NCBI GenBank assembly: GCA_913052475.1
Contig: CAJXEJ010000018.1
Span: 1 to 40,888 of the forward strand
Origin: an uncultured Dehalococcoidia bacterium
Lineage (GTDB): Bacteria; Chloroflexota; Dehalococcoidia; Lucifugimonadales; Lucifugimonadaceae
DNA length: 40,888 nucleotides
Reading direction: 5' to 3'
Numbering within the stretch: position 1 is the first letter of the stretch; the number at the start of each line of letters is the position of its first letter. The notes under the pieces were generated by a model, which had not been told where the DNA came from, made no database searches, and was given only the letters and a program-made list of their open reading frames with translations. A program made the translations under genes and the position numbers. Below are positions 31,657 through 40,333 of this stretch, in pieces.

Positions 31657-32832
31657 CTACGTCCCCACACCGCAAGACTGCAGCGCAGCGAGGATTTCGT
31701 CTGAAATCTCGGCAAGATCACCCGAGCTTGTCGCGATCACCGCGTTGGCAAGTGCTGCCGGATCGAGCTCGTTCGAAAGGCAGGTGAGTTGCTCGATAGT
31801 CAGTTCGCTGGCAGGAATAGGTGTTGCAGTAGGCTCTTCCGCCGGTTCCACAGGAATCGGACCTGCGCCATCGCCGATACCGCCATCCGGCTCGACTGGA
31901 ATAACGAACTCTCCGCTGCCACATTGTGCAAAGGCTTCTTGAAGTTCGGCAGGCGGTTGACCACCCTGGCCTCGAAGTAGAGTAGATGCATCGTCGCCGA
32001 GTGCCTCGGCCATACACTCCCGGAAATCGTCGCCCAGAGTTATTCCATCACCACGTCCGCCTCGACCGCCGCCGAAGATGCCATCATCTCCTCCGGGTCT
32101 CTCGCCATCACCAAAACGGAATCCGCCACCGATCCCTCCAAAGTCCAAGCCGCACTTCTCGAATGCGGCAAGTGACTCTTCTTCAAGACCCAGTCCGCTA
32201 CCCTGCCCAAGCTGGCCTATGCGATTTTCGCCGAGTTCTTCGGTCAGACATTCGCGAATCTCCGGATCGGCAAAACCGCCACCCGCGAGTCCGCCGCCTA
32301 AGGCTCCTCCGGGTCGAATGCCCTGCTCAACACCGCATGCCTCAAACGCAGCGGCTACGTCCGTTGGATCAGTAGACCGTAAAATCTCTCGATCAAACTC
32401 TCCTGATTCGCCCACAACGTCAATCCCAAGTTCGCCCGCGAGACACTCTTGTAGTTCAGGATCCGAGAAATCGGCCCTGGCTGGTGCAACGCCTCGGGTC
32501 GCTCCATCTGCGTCGACGCCACACGATTCGAGCATCGCTAATTCCTCAGCCCCAAGCCTGCCGAACAATTCAGGACCAACCGCGCCCGAATCAGGATCGA
32601 AGGCACCCCCCAGTTGCTCTGACAGGCACTCCAACACTTCGGGATCAGCGAGGGCTTCCCGTACGCTCAAACTAGATCCAGTATCGACGACCTGAGTCGC
32701 GACAGTAGGAATCGGAGTAGGTGGTTCGGCTGTGGGCTTTTCCGCGGCTGATTCGCACGCGATAGCAACCAGAGCGATCACGCTCGTTGCCGCGATAAGC
32801 AGCACGCCACGACCAATGGGAATTTTAGGCAT
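31657..32832 (-). CDS. Lipoprotein with five paired-cysteine repeats
   Basis: An exported protein of 391 residues and unknown function. Residues 1-26 are a lipoprotein signal (basic start, hydrophobic core, lipobox ending VAIAC with C26), followed by a Pro/Thr/Glu linker. The rest is five repeats of 50-80 residues. Each opens with an ECL-xx-ELG helix (DPEVLECLSEQLG; DPELQECLAGELG; DPEIRECLTEELG; DDFRECMAEALG; IEQLTCLSNELD) and closes with a helix ending in CG (LESCGVD; FEACGVE; FEKCGLD; FAQCGSG; LQSCGVG). That gives two cysteines per repeat, likely one disulfide each. A Gly-rich spacer sits between repeats 3 and 4. The protein is strongly acidic. The neighbouring lipoprotein carries the same kind of repeat. 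I know no name for this family. Confidence 0.88.
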   Translation of the reverse strand: MPKIPIGRGVLLIAATSVIALVAIACESAAEKPTAEPPTPIPTVATQVVDTGSSLSVREALADPEVLECLSEQLGGAFDPDSGAVGPELFGRLGAEELAMLESCGVDADGATRGVAPARADFSDPELQECLAGELGIDVVGESGEFDREILRSTDPTDVAAAFEACGVEQGIRPGGALGGGLAGGGFADPEIRECLTEELGENRIGQLGQGSGLGLEEESLAAFEKCGLDFGGIGGGFRFGDGERPGGDDGIFGGGRGGRGDGITLGDDFRECMAEALGDDASTLLRGQGGQPPAELQEAFAQCGSGEFVIPVEPDGGIGDGAGPIPVEPAEEPTATPIPASELTIEQLTCLSNELDPAALANAVIATSSGDLAEISDEILAALQSCGVGT

Positions 32833-32987
32833 ATGAAAGATCAGGCTCCCGAACTAGAAATCGATCCTTCAGGCACGTCCCGTGCAGACGTCCGTGCAAG
32901 CATTTGGCTGCCTGATACAGATCGAATGGATACATCATATTCAGTATGTTTTCAGGAAATATGAAGATTCCGAGAAGCCCGCTTGGC
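32833..32987. other. Short gap between the two lipoprotein genes
   Basis: 155 bases with no gene. It should hold the promoter of the downstream lipoprotein gene if it is not co-transcribed. TGCACGG-type inverted bits near 32873-32900 (GCACGTCCCGTGC) form a small palindrome. Confidence 0.4.
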
Positions 32988-34169
32988 TTATTGCACGACA
33001 GTAAGCAGATCGGCACACGCCTTGAGCGATCCGAGCGTGTCTTTGCCCTGGCACATCAGAACCATGTTCCCGGCAACCACATAGTCGAAGTACTTTGGGA
33101 ACCCGCACCGACCCACGTGGTGACCACCGCTCGAGTCGCACCGTCTTCGCTGTGCTAGCCCTTCCTTCCACCGCTGATCATCCTCGTACAGCGATGCGGC
33201 GGCACCAGATGCTTCGTTGGCGAAGTCAACCCCGACAGATTTAGCTGCTTCATGTGAAAAGTAGAACCGTGCTTCGTACTCAAGCCGTTTGTAAGGATCG
33301 ATCCCGTAGAACCCGTAGTGAGCCGAGCTCGCCTCTTCCAGCCCTTTTACATCGTAGGACTTTGACAGCTTGAACCCAATCGCCTCGAAATCAGCGACCG
33401 TGTATTTCCGCTCGGTGTCTTCAAGCCGAGAAATCAAACCTTCTGCGGAGAAATCGATTCCGCATGATTCAATTGCGTCTGTGAAGCCCAGAAGAAGGTC
33501 GCCACCGAGTAACTCGCCGTAACCATCGGCAAACGATTGACCCAGTTCGCCAACCATGCACAGTTCGTCTTTTGACGACGGACGACCGCTGGATCCGCTG
33601 CCACCGCCAGCATCCTCGCCTGCATTCACCCTCGCCAACGCCGCAAGTTCGTCGTTTGTCAGGCAGAGCGTGAACTCCTGAATAGCGATCTGGACGGGTT
33701 CACTCGGATCGTCGCCATCGCCCAAAACCAGTTCGGTCAGAATGCCCGTCGGAATGTCGGCAAGAAGCGACGCAACGCACGCCATCGAAGATCCGCTGAA
33801 CGTTCCCAGTTCATTCCGAATCTGGCCAGCTAGGAACCCGGCCACGAATTCGTTGGAAAAGCATCCAGTCAGTATGTCGTTCTCTTTTTCGCTCAACTCC
33901 GTTGTACCGGTGGCGAGTTCTTTCAGTCGGCTTTCACCCAACTCGGCCATGATGCACGCAACATCAGCCTCGGGCATCTGGCCGATAAACGTATCGAAGT
34001 CCTGCTCCGGTGACATTGTGATCACCGAGATAGCCGGAGTTGCTGTAGGAGCGGGTGTAGGAGTCGGGGTCGGAGGGGCGGGAGTGGGTTCGGCCGCAGT
34101 GCTTCCGCACGCAACAAACACGACGGCAAAGATCAGTACAAGCGATATCAGCATCGAGCTGCGGTTCAT
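32988..34169 (-). CDS. Lipoprotein with paired-cysteine repeats and a C-terminal domain
   Basis: A second exported lipoprotein (393 residues), upstream of the first on the same strand. The signal ends VVFVAC with lipobox C21, followed by a Pro/Thr linker (about 25-46). Three repeats of the neighbour's type follow: DVACIMAELGESRLKELATG to ILTGCFSNEF, SMACVASLLADIPTGILTEL to FTLCLTNDEL, and ELCMVGELGQSFADGYGELL to AIESCGID. Residues from about 250 form a different domain with four or five further cysteines (RRRCDSSGG, VGRCGFPK, VLMCQGK, LKACADLL), ending close to the C-terminus. The ATG has TGAGA six bases upstream. The function is unknown; it could be a surface binding or sensing protein paired with the neighbour. 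Confidence 0.87.
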   Translation of the reverse strand: MNRSSMLISLVLIFAVVFVACGSTAAEPTPAPPTPTPTPAPTATPAISVITMSPEQDFDTFIGQMPEADVACIMAELGESRLKELATGTTELSEKENDILTGCFSNEFVAGFLAGQIRNELGTFSGSSMACVASLLADIPTGILTELVLGDGDDPSEPVQIAIQEFTLCLTNDELAALARVNAGEDAGGGSGSSGRPSSKDELCMVGELGQSFADGYGELLGGDLLLGFTDAIESCGIDFSAEGLISRLEDTERKYTVADFEAIGFKLSKSYDVKGLEEASSAHYGFYGIDPYKRLEYEARFYFSHEAAKSVGVDFANEASGAAASLYEDDQRWKEGLAQRRRCDSSGGHHVGRCGFPKYFDYVVAGNMVLMCQGKDTLGSLKACADLLTVVQ

Positions 34170-34262
34170 AAAATTCTCAACAGGCGAACATTCAGCCCAA
34201 ATGTATAGAGCAGGCTCAGAATTCTACAGCCGGTGGTTCTCGAAAATCAGAATTAATCCCGA

Positions 34263-34949
34263 CTAATCGTTCGATTCGTTCCACTTCGAAATCGCAGCCC
34301 GAATAGAGTCGGGCACGCCGCCTCTAGGCACGTTCTCAGCGTCTGGTTCGGGCGTACCGAGCACGGTTTGGATCGAAATCACGCCTGCCCAGAAATCGGT
34401 TTCAAGATCTTCCGGCTCATCACCGGGTCCACCGGCACGGGTTTTCACCGAGGTTTCTTCAATCTCCATCCGAATCACCGACGTCTGAACGAATTCCGAG
34501 TCGTTTGGCTTGCGCGCCTCTTCCCACCGGCCGGGGGTGATGTGCTCAACGAGCAGCTCCATACCTCGCAATTTGGCTACGACATCAGAAATCTCGGTGC
34601 ACCGACCGAATACTACGGCTGATCGGTAGTTGATCGAGTGATGAAAGTGCGACCTCGCAGCAACGATTCCGTCGAGATGTGTAACTTCTACCGTTAACGG
34701 ATTTCCGGCGCGCACCGCACGCGTCATCCCGGCACCGGTCGAGCCGTGCAGGATGATCGAATCGCCGTCTCGAACGTAAAGCGTCGGAACTACAACGATG
34801 CCGTGATCGCTTTCGAAACCGACATGGCAGACATAGCCAGCATCGAGAACTGCGTTGACCGATTCACGGTCGTACGAGCCACGTTCCGTAACACGCCTTA
34901 CTCGAGAGCGATCACTACGTGGTTCGCTGTCTGGAGTAGACGCACTCAA
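34263..34949 (-). CDS. PNPOx-like flavin-binding protein
   Basis: A pyridoxamine 5'-phosphate oxidase-like split-barrel protein of 228 residues, of the group often annotated as flavin-nucleotide-binding. It has GYVCHVGFESDHGIVVVPTL, then DSIILHGSTGAGMTRAV, VTHLDGIVAARSHFHHSINY and RSAVVFGRC, the usual order of FMN-contact blocks. It may bind FMN or a deazaflavin and act as a small-molecule reductase or oxidase; the substrate is not known. The start is TTG, and its TTGA overlaps the leuS stop codon, so it is translated by coupling from the leuS transcript. Confidence 0.87.
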   Translation of the reverse strand: MSASTPDSEPRSDRSRVRRVTERGSYDRESVNAVLDAGYVCHVGFESDHGIVVVPTLYVRDGDSIILHGSTGAGMTRAVRAGNPLTVEVTHLDGIVAARSHFHHSINYRSAVVFGRCTEISDVVAKLRGMELLVEHITPGRWEEARKPNDSEFVQTSVIRMEIEETSVKTRAGGPGDEPEDLETDFWAGVISIQTVLGTPEPDAENVPRGGVPDSIRAAISKWNESND

Positions 34950-37453
34950 TTCGCTGGCCTTACCACGATGTTCACGAGTCGACCTGGTACGTAGATTTCT
35001 TTGACAATCGCCATGCCTTCAAGATGACGAGCAACGTTCTCAGCTTTCTTCGCAGCAGCAATGGCATCATCCTGATCAATGCCAGCGGCAACCTCGATCT
35101 GGTCCCGCAACTTGCCTTGCACCTGTACTGCGAGCGTGATCCTGTCGGTTGTAGTGAACGCTTCGTCGAATTCAGGATTGAGTTCGAGATGAATCGATCC
35201 GGTGTGACCGGCCCGGTGCCAGAGTTCTTCCGTGATGTGAGGAGCCAGTGGAGCGGCGTGCAGCAGGAGTCGGTCAACCCCGTTTCGCCACGACGATGCC
35301 GAAATGGTTCCAGCGTCGAAACTCCTGATGAGCGCCGTTGTCAACTCCATCAGCGCGGCAATCGACGTGTTGAACTTGAACGCATCCATATCGCTCAGCA
35401 CACGCTGGGTGGTCGAGTGCGAAATCCTCGCAAGCTCTCGTTCAGCACTTTCCTCACCACTGTCACCAAGTACAGATTCGTCACGCTGCGCCACGTCCCA
35501 GATACGCGAAAGCCAGCGAGTTATGCCATTGATACCTGAGTCCGACCAGTCACCACCCTGGTCCCACGGGCCAAGGAACATGAGATAAGACCGCAATGTG
35601 TCGGCACCGTAGCGCTTAACCACGGGGTCGGGCGCGAGTGGATTCGACCGCTTCGACATCTTCTTACCGTCTCTTTGGAGCATGCCTTGGTTGGTGAGCT
35701 TCGAGTACGGCTCATCGAAGTCGACATATCCTAGGTCTCGCAACGCCTTGTTGAAGAAACGAGAGTAGAGCAGGTGCATCACAGCATGCTCGGCTCCACC
35801 TTGATATGCAGTAACCGGGACCCACGCCCTAACCTGCTCGGCATCCAGCGGATCCTCAGCGGGATTCGGGCTAGCAAAGCGAAGGTGATACCAGGACGAG
35901 CACACGAACGTGTCGAGCGTGTCGGTTTCACGCTTAGCCGCCTTGCCGCAATCGGGGCAGGTCGTATTCAGGAAGCTCGAGTCTTTTGTGAGCGGTGATT
36001 TTCCGTCAGCATCGAAGGTCACACTGTCGGGCAGCAGAACAGGCAAGTCCTGCTCTGGCACCGGCACAGTTCCACAATCGTCGCAGTAGATAATCGGAAT
36101 CGGTGTGCCCCAGTAGCGCTGGCGCGATATCAGCCAGTCTCGCAGGTGGAACGTAATCGTCCGCTTACCCCAGCCATTGGCTTCAATCTTGTCGGCGATG
36201 GTTTCAATGCCTTCTGCGCTCGACATTCCGTCGAATTCGCCCGAGTTGACCTGTGTACCGACTGAAAGCCACGCCTCTTCGAGTTCGTGGCCATCCCAGT
36301 TCGGTGGTGAAACGACGACTCTTATTTCGAGGTTGTATTTTTTTGCAAATATAAAGTCACGTGCATCGTGCGCCGGAACGCCCATCACGGCTCCAGTACC
36401 GTAGGTCGCCAACACGTAGTCACCGATCAAAACCGGAATTCGCTCGCCGTTCAACGGGTTAATGCAGTACGCACCGGTCTCGACACCGGTCTTCTCGCGT
36501 TCGGTAGACGTACGCTCGATCTCAGTTTCACGGGATGCGTTTTCGACGTACGCCCCAACTGCCGCTTTCTGCGCGGGCTGTGTCAGCTTCTCGACAAGCG
36601 GATGCTCGGGAGCCAGCACCACGAACGTAACTCCGTAAACAGTGTCGATTCGTGTGGTGAAGGTTTCGATCTTTTCGCCCGGCGCGAACTCACTGACGTC
36701 GAAACCGATCGTCGTTCCTGTCGATCGACCGATCCAGTTCCGCTGCATGATCTTAATCTTCTCGGGCCAATCGAGATCGTCCATCTCGAGAAGTTCATCG
36801 GCATATTTTGTGATCGCAAAGAACCACTGCGGAAGCGCTCGCTTGACCACGGTAGTGCCACATCGCTCACAGGCACCGTCCTTCACCTGCTCATTGGCAA
36901 GTGTAGTCTGGTCGGTCGGGCACCAGTTCGCCTGTCCCTTCTCCCGATACGCGAGCCCGTTCTTGTAGAACTGCAGGAAGAAATACTGGTTCCACTTGTA
37001 GTACTCGGGATCGGACGTGACCAACTCTCGTGACCAATCGTAAGACGCGCCCATTTCACGGAACTGTCGCCTTGAGTTATCGATATTCGAGTACGTCCAC
37101 TCACGGGGATCGGCACCGCGTTCGATAGCTGCGTTTTCAGCGGGAAGCCCGAACGAATCAAAACCCTGTGGGTGCAATACGTTGAAGCCTTGCATACGTT
37201 TGAACCGTGCATAGGCGTCTGAACCGGTGTATTGAAACCAGTGACCCATGTGAAGATCGCCCGACGGGTACGGGAACATGGCTAGCGAGAAATAGTTTTC
37301 TTTGCCTTCAACGTGGTCGGCGGTCTCGTAAATGCCGTCAGCCTCCCATTTCCGTTGCCACTTATTCTCGATGTCAGCAGGCACGTAGCGATCGAGCTGA
37401 CCACCCGATTTTCCACTCTCAGAACCTGATCGACTTTTACCCGTTGTAGTCAA
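34946..37453 (-). CDS. leuS: Leucyl-tRNA synthetase
   Basis: A class I aminoacyl-tRNA synthetase of 835 residues that charges tRNA-Leu in the cytoplasm. The HIGH motif reads HMGH (68-71, in YPSGDLHMGHW). A CP1 editing domain follows, with TTRIDTVYGVTFVVLAPEHP and GTGAVMGVPAHDARD (editing Asp present). Two CxxC pairs (YCDDCG; CPDCGK) belong to the zinc-type insert. KMSKR is in DGKKMSKRSNP. The anticodon-binding domain and C-terminal LeuS domain are complete. The start is TTG with GGAT upstream; a 20-residue Ser/Gly/Lys-rich stretch precedes the conserved part, so a later start is conceivable. It is co-transcribed with the overlapping PNPOx-like gene. Confidence 0.97.
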   Translation of the reverse strand: MTTTGKSRSGSESGKSGGQLDRYVPADIENKWQRKWEADGIYETADHVEGKENYFSLAMFPYPSGDLHMGHWFQYTGSDAYARFKRMQGFNVLHPQGFDSFGLPAENAAIERGADPREWTYSNIDNSRRQFREMGASYDWSRELVTSDPEYYKWNQYFFLQFYKNGLAYREKGQANWCPTDQTTLANEQVKDGACERCGTTVVKRALPQWFFAITKYADELLEMDDLDWPEKIKIMQRNWIGRSTGTTIGFDVSEFAPGEKIETFTTRIDTVYGVTFVVLAPEHPLVEKLTQPAQKAAVGAYVENASRETEIERTSTEREKTGVETGAYCINPLNGERIPVLIGDYVLATYGTGAVMGVPAHDARDFIFAKKYNLEIRVVVSPPNWDGHELEEAWLSVGTQVNSGEFDGMSSAEGIETIADKIEANGWGKRTITFHLRDWLISRQRYWGTPIPIIYCDDCGTVPVPEQDLPVLLPDSVTFDADGKSPLTKDSSFLNTTCPDCGKAAKRETDTLDTFVCSSWYHLRFASPNPAEDPLDAEQVRAWVPVTAYQGGAEHAVMHLLYSRFFNKALRDLGYVDFDEPYSKLTNQGMLQRDGKKMSKRSNPLAPDPVVKRYGADTLRSYLMFLGPWDQGGDWSDSGINGITRWLSRIWDVAQRDESVLGDSGEESAERELARISHSTTQRVLSDMDAFKFNTSIAALMELTTALIRSFDAGTISASSWRNGVDRLLLHAAPLAPHITEELWHRAGHTGSIHLELNPEFDEAFTTTDRITLAVQVQGKLRDQIEVAAGIDQDDAIAAAKKAENVARHLEGMAIVKEIYVPGRLVNIVVRPAN

Positions 37454-37694
37454 AATTCGTATCCGGACTTGCTTGTGATCGCTGCGAAAACAGATGCGAT
37501 CAAACCAACTTAGCGCGCTAACGCGTGCGCGTCACACGAAGCGAGTGGCGAATTTTATCAATCGTCACACTCAGTCGCATTGCTGCATCGTAGATATCCG
37601 ACGTCCCGACCGTAGCAATAGCGGAGCGGAGAGGCCTTCGCGGTGCAGAGGGATCGGCTGTCGCCTGATACGCGAGAATATGCCAGTGAACCTG
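37454..37694. other. Intergenic upstream of leuS, with repeat
   Basis: 241 bases: promoter side of leuS, a GC-rich palindromic stretch (GCGCGCTAACGCGTGCGCG near 37512-37530) and a type A repeat. There is no gene and no recognisable T-box. Confidence 0.4.
37601..37645 (+). repeat. Dispersed repeat type A, copy 5
   Basis: ACGTCCCGACCGTAGCAATA then GCGGAGCGGAGAGGCCTTCG and CGGTG. AGAGGGATCGG follows, a fragment of the type B end. Confidence 0.7.
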
Positions 37695-38051
37695 CTAACT
37701 CGTCGAACTAACAAGTGCCCACTTCCAGCGCACGTAGACGAGTGTGACGATAATCAGTGCGCCCCACGGCATACCGAATGTCGCAAGGGCCACGGGAATT
37801 AGCGGAAGCATGCAGATCACAAAAATGACCAGCGCCGTTTTTTTTACTCGAGAGGATGATCGCCCAATCAACTCGGTAAACCGCGTCAGCACAATTCCTG
37901 CCAGCGTTGCAATCAGCGCAAATCCGCCAACACGCAAAGTTGTTACCATACCCTCGCCTTTGAACGACGGATGAAATATGACGACTCCGACGGTAGTGAC
38001 GAAAATAATTGCCCATCCGGTGATGATCAGATCGCGAATGCTAGTGCTCAT
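37695..38051 (-). CDS. Small four-helix membrane protein, unknown
   Basis: A 118-residue integral membrane protein not assigned to a family. Hydrophobic segments lie at about 8-28 (LIITGWAIIFVTTVGVVIF), 37-57, 72-90 and 92-108, separated by short basic loops (TRFTELIGRSSSRVKK), consistent with four membrane helices. The ATG at 38051 lies 11 bases after the MOSC gene stop, so it is probably the second gene of that operon. No conserved motif is visible. Confidence 0.7.
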   Translation of the reverse strand: MSTSIRDLIITGWAIIFVTTVGVVIFHPSFKGEGMVTTLRVGGFALIATLAGIVLTRFTELIGRSSSRVKKTALVIFVICMLPLIPVALATFGMPWGALIIVTLVYVRWKWALVSSTS

Positions 38052-38062
38052 GGCAGATCAGG

Positions 38063-38848
38063 CTATCCGACCGTCACCGAATCGCCAACACGAATAACCG
38101 ATTTCGATTCCACCGGTTTGAGCAATACTGCGAACGTCGGTACTTCCCGTCCGTTCGCGCTCGTCAACGCCCTCATTACGTCGAGATCACGTTCGCCATT
38201 CACAGGATTTGCGTGGGTTGCCAGGCATCTCGGAACAAGCTTGCTTGCTTCGTATTCGGTTCCACCAATCGAGATGCGGCCTGTCCACGAAAGCTCTTCC
38301 CATGCTTCAACGCCTTCTACTACGACGTTCGTTCGGAACCTGCGACCATCTATCCTGATCCCCATGTGAGATGTCAGTGCGTTCACCGATTCCACGCTGT
38401 GAAGGGTCACACCGCCTTCCTCAAAATCATGGAATAGCCCCTGCCGGCCGTCTCCGATCAGGTTCAGCGGAAGCCGTTCGGGATGACCAACGAGTGGGTT
38501 TACGCTGAGTGACGATACGAATTCAGCTACTGCCTCGCTCAATTCGACTCGATCTTCTTCTGAATCGACCGATCCTTCTGCAAAAAACGCGCCCCTGTAG
38601 TTCAGCGTAAGAACGTGCGATTCATCATCATATTCAAGTTCAATTCGTGGAATCCCCGGCGAGTTCGAAAGCACTACATAGTTGTGCTTACGCCGCCACG
38701 ACCAGTCGTCGGGGGCACCCTGATCGGCGAACCGGAATCCCAGCACACGATCACCTCGAACTTTGCCACCGACCACTTGCAGCTCATCGAGTCGTTCAGC
38801 AGTAAACGACTTCACCGGGTGTCTGTAAAGCTCAACGACTTTTGTCAT
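38063..38848 (-). CDS. MOSC-domain protein
   Basis: A 261-residue MOSC protein, related to the C-terminal part of molybdenum cofactor sulfurase and to mARC/YcbX-type proteins, likely involved in molybdenum-cofactor-dependent chemistry or sulfur carrying in the cytoplasm. The N-terminal beta-barrel begins VVELYRHPVKSFTAERLDEL. The MOSC core has RIDGRRFRTNVVVEGVEAWE and the conserved Cys in LVPRCLATHANPVNGERDLD. The RC...T..NP..GE.D pattern is complete. There is no ferredoxin domain. It is probably co-transcribed with the small membrane protein downstream. The promoter lies in the short gap to the SDR gene. Confidence 0.9.
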   Translation of the reverse strand: MTKVVELYRHPVKSFTAERLDELQVVGGKVRGDRVLGFRFADQGAPDDWSWRRKHNYVVLSNSPGIPRIELEYDDESHVLTLNYRGAFFAEGSVDSEEDRVELSEAVAEFVSSLSVNPLVGHPERLPLNLIGDGRQGLFHDFEEGGVTLHSVESVNALTSHMGIRIDGRRFRTNVVVEGVEAWEELSWTGRISIGGTEYEASKLVPRCLATHANPVNGERDLDVMRALTSANGREVPTFAVLLKPVESKSVIRVGDSVTVG

Positions 38849-38926
38849 GCCAGAAGATTACCCGACGATCTCATCCAGCGAATTAGGAAATTGTCATCAA
38901 TCCCAGAAAAAAACGTGCCGCGGCGC

Positions 38927-39862
38927 CTAGAAGCGAGATGAACCTCTACCAAGGTCGAAATGCGTTTTTAGCTCTGGATTCGCAACGATGTAGTCCTTCG
39001 AATCCATCACTAGGTTTTCCTGGAGCTGAATTGTCAGGCCACCATCGACGGCAAGGACCTGGCCCGTAATGAACGATGCCTCGTTTGAACACAGGAATCC
39101 GACCGCATTGGCGATATCTTCCGGTTCACCAGTTCGGCGCACCGGGTAGTGCAGTTCAAAAAGCCTGAATCCGGCGTCGTCACCAATCTCGTTCCACATC
39201 GCGTTCCCTCGCTCGGTCACGATGTGACCCGGGGCGATTGCGTTCACCGTGATGCCGAGTGGCCCAAAATCGATAGCCATCTGCTTCGTAAGCCCAATCA
39301 CGGCCGCTTTACCTGCGTTGTAAATCAACGAACGAGGCGCCTGATGCAATCCGTGGACCGAAGACATATTCACGATTCGTCCAATATTCCGTGCCGGCGG
39401 ATTACCGTGTCGTCGACCCGCGCCGTTCCACGGAGCTGGCTCGTAGTTCGGATCGGTGCCCGACTCTTCCATCGCAGGCACGGCGTACTTGGCACCCAGA
39501 TACAGTGCACCTACGAGCAGGCCCATACCGTTGTGCCAGTTTTCGGGCTCAACCTCGACTGCACTCCCCGAATTATCGGCACCGGCATAGGCGTTTTGAA
39601 CGAGTAGATCGAGACGCCCAAACGACGAAACGGCCGTTTCGACCATCGCTTCCGCGGTCGATCGCTGGGAGACGTCTCCAGCCATGAATTCAGCCTTGCC
39701 GCCATATGCCCGAATCTCGTTGACGGTGTTGGCCCCGGCTTCCTCGTTTACATCGACGATCAGCACGTTTCCGCCATCGGCCGCTATCCGACGTGCGCAC
39801 CCGGCGCCAATGCCGAGCGCACCACCAGTAACAATCGCGCCCCGGTCATCAAATCTGCCCAT
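38927..39862 (-). CDS. Short-chain dehydrogenase/reductase
   Basis: A classical SDR of 311 residues. The NAD-binding motif is TGGALGIG (12-19), D37 in VDVNEE favours NAD(H), N90 is in QNAYAG, and the catalytic S167, Y181 and K185 are in MSSVHG and YNAGK. It is longer than the usual 250 residues because of an insertion at about 133-158 (Pro/Asn/Gly-rich) and a C-terminal extension after DGGLTIQLQ. Its substrate is unknown; a sugar or hydroxy acid would suit the neighbourhood. The ATG has GAGG seven to eight bases upstream. It is monocistronic, 78 bases before the MOSC gene. Confidence 0.92.
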   Translation of the reverse strand: MGRFDDRGAIVTGGALGIGAGCARRIAADGGNVLIVDVNEEAGANTVNEIRAYGGKAEFMAGDVSQRSTAEAMVETAVSSFGRLDLLVQNAYAGADNSGSAVEVEPENWHNGMGLLVGALYLGAKYAVPAMEESGTDPNYEPAPWNGAGRRHGNPPARNIGRIVNMSSVHGLHQAPRSLIYNAGKAAVIGLTKQMAIDFGPLGITVNAIAPGHIVTERGNAMWNEIGDDAGFRLFELHYPVRRTGEPEDIANAVGFLCSNEASFITGQVLAVDGGLTIQLQENLVMDSKDYIVANPELKTHFDLGRGSSRF

Positions 39863-39988
39863 TAATTCGCCTCTGTTTGCTGTGTGATAACTAACTTCAA
39901 GTGAATCGCGCCATTGTTCCAGACTTGTAGAAGCTCTGTCGCATCGATTTCACAATGTCGCCCATCTTAGCTGAGCACTCTCAGTCAC

Positions 39989-40028
39989 ACCCTCGTTCCG
40001 ACCAGAACGGAGGGATCTAGGACGCTGC
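39989..40028 (+). repeat. Dispersed repeat type B, copy 3
   Basis: ACCCTCGTTCCGACCAGAAC then GGAGGGATCTAGGACGCTGC. Compare 28250 and 31489. Confidence 0.7.
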
Positions 40029-40039
40029 CGTAGCTAACA

Positions 40040-40095
40040 ACGATTTCTCGACCGAAGCAAAGTGAAGTGGAGAGACCTTCGGTAGGGTTGGCGTT
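40040..40095 (+). repeat. Dispersed repeat type A, copy 6
   Basis: ACGATTTCTCGACCGAAGCA then AAGTGAAGTGGAGAGACCTT and CGGTAGGGTTGGCG. Best preserved copy: CGACCGAAG pairs with CTTCGGT, showing that the element is an imperfect palindrome. Confidence 0.85.
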
Positions 40096-40333
40096 GGCGA
40101 TTGACTATCGCGAACACCTGAGTCATCGATGGCAAGCAAGTTGCACGCCGATTCGGCGAAAGCCAAGCTTCGGCGGTGATCCCTCCACCACGTCGGTATG
40201 AAGACAAGTTGGACAATCCCAACACTCGACCAATGCCCAATCACAGCGTAATCTGCGTCCGATCGTTTCAAATGGTGGCTGCACTGTTGCATCACCGGCG
40301 AAATCTTTGATCGCGCAGAGCAGGAGAAACCAC

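Larger units (their letters stand above)
39863..40333. other. Intergenic with composite repeat
   Basis: The 471 bases between the divergent SDR and deacylase genes hold type B copy 3 and type A copy 6 in direct succession. A GATTCGGCGAAAGCCAAGCTTC stretch near 40149-40170 may form a further hairpin. No gene is credible. Confidence 0.5.

Noticed and set aside
32078-32695. 205-residue plus-strand frame
   Set aside because: Ser/Pro-rich antisense of the first cysteine-repeat lipoprotein.
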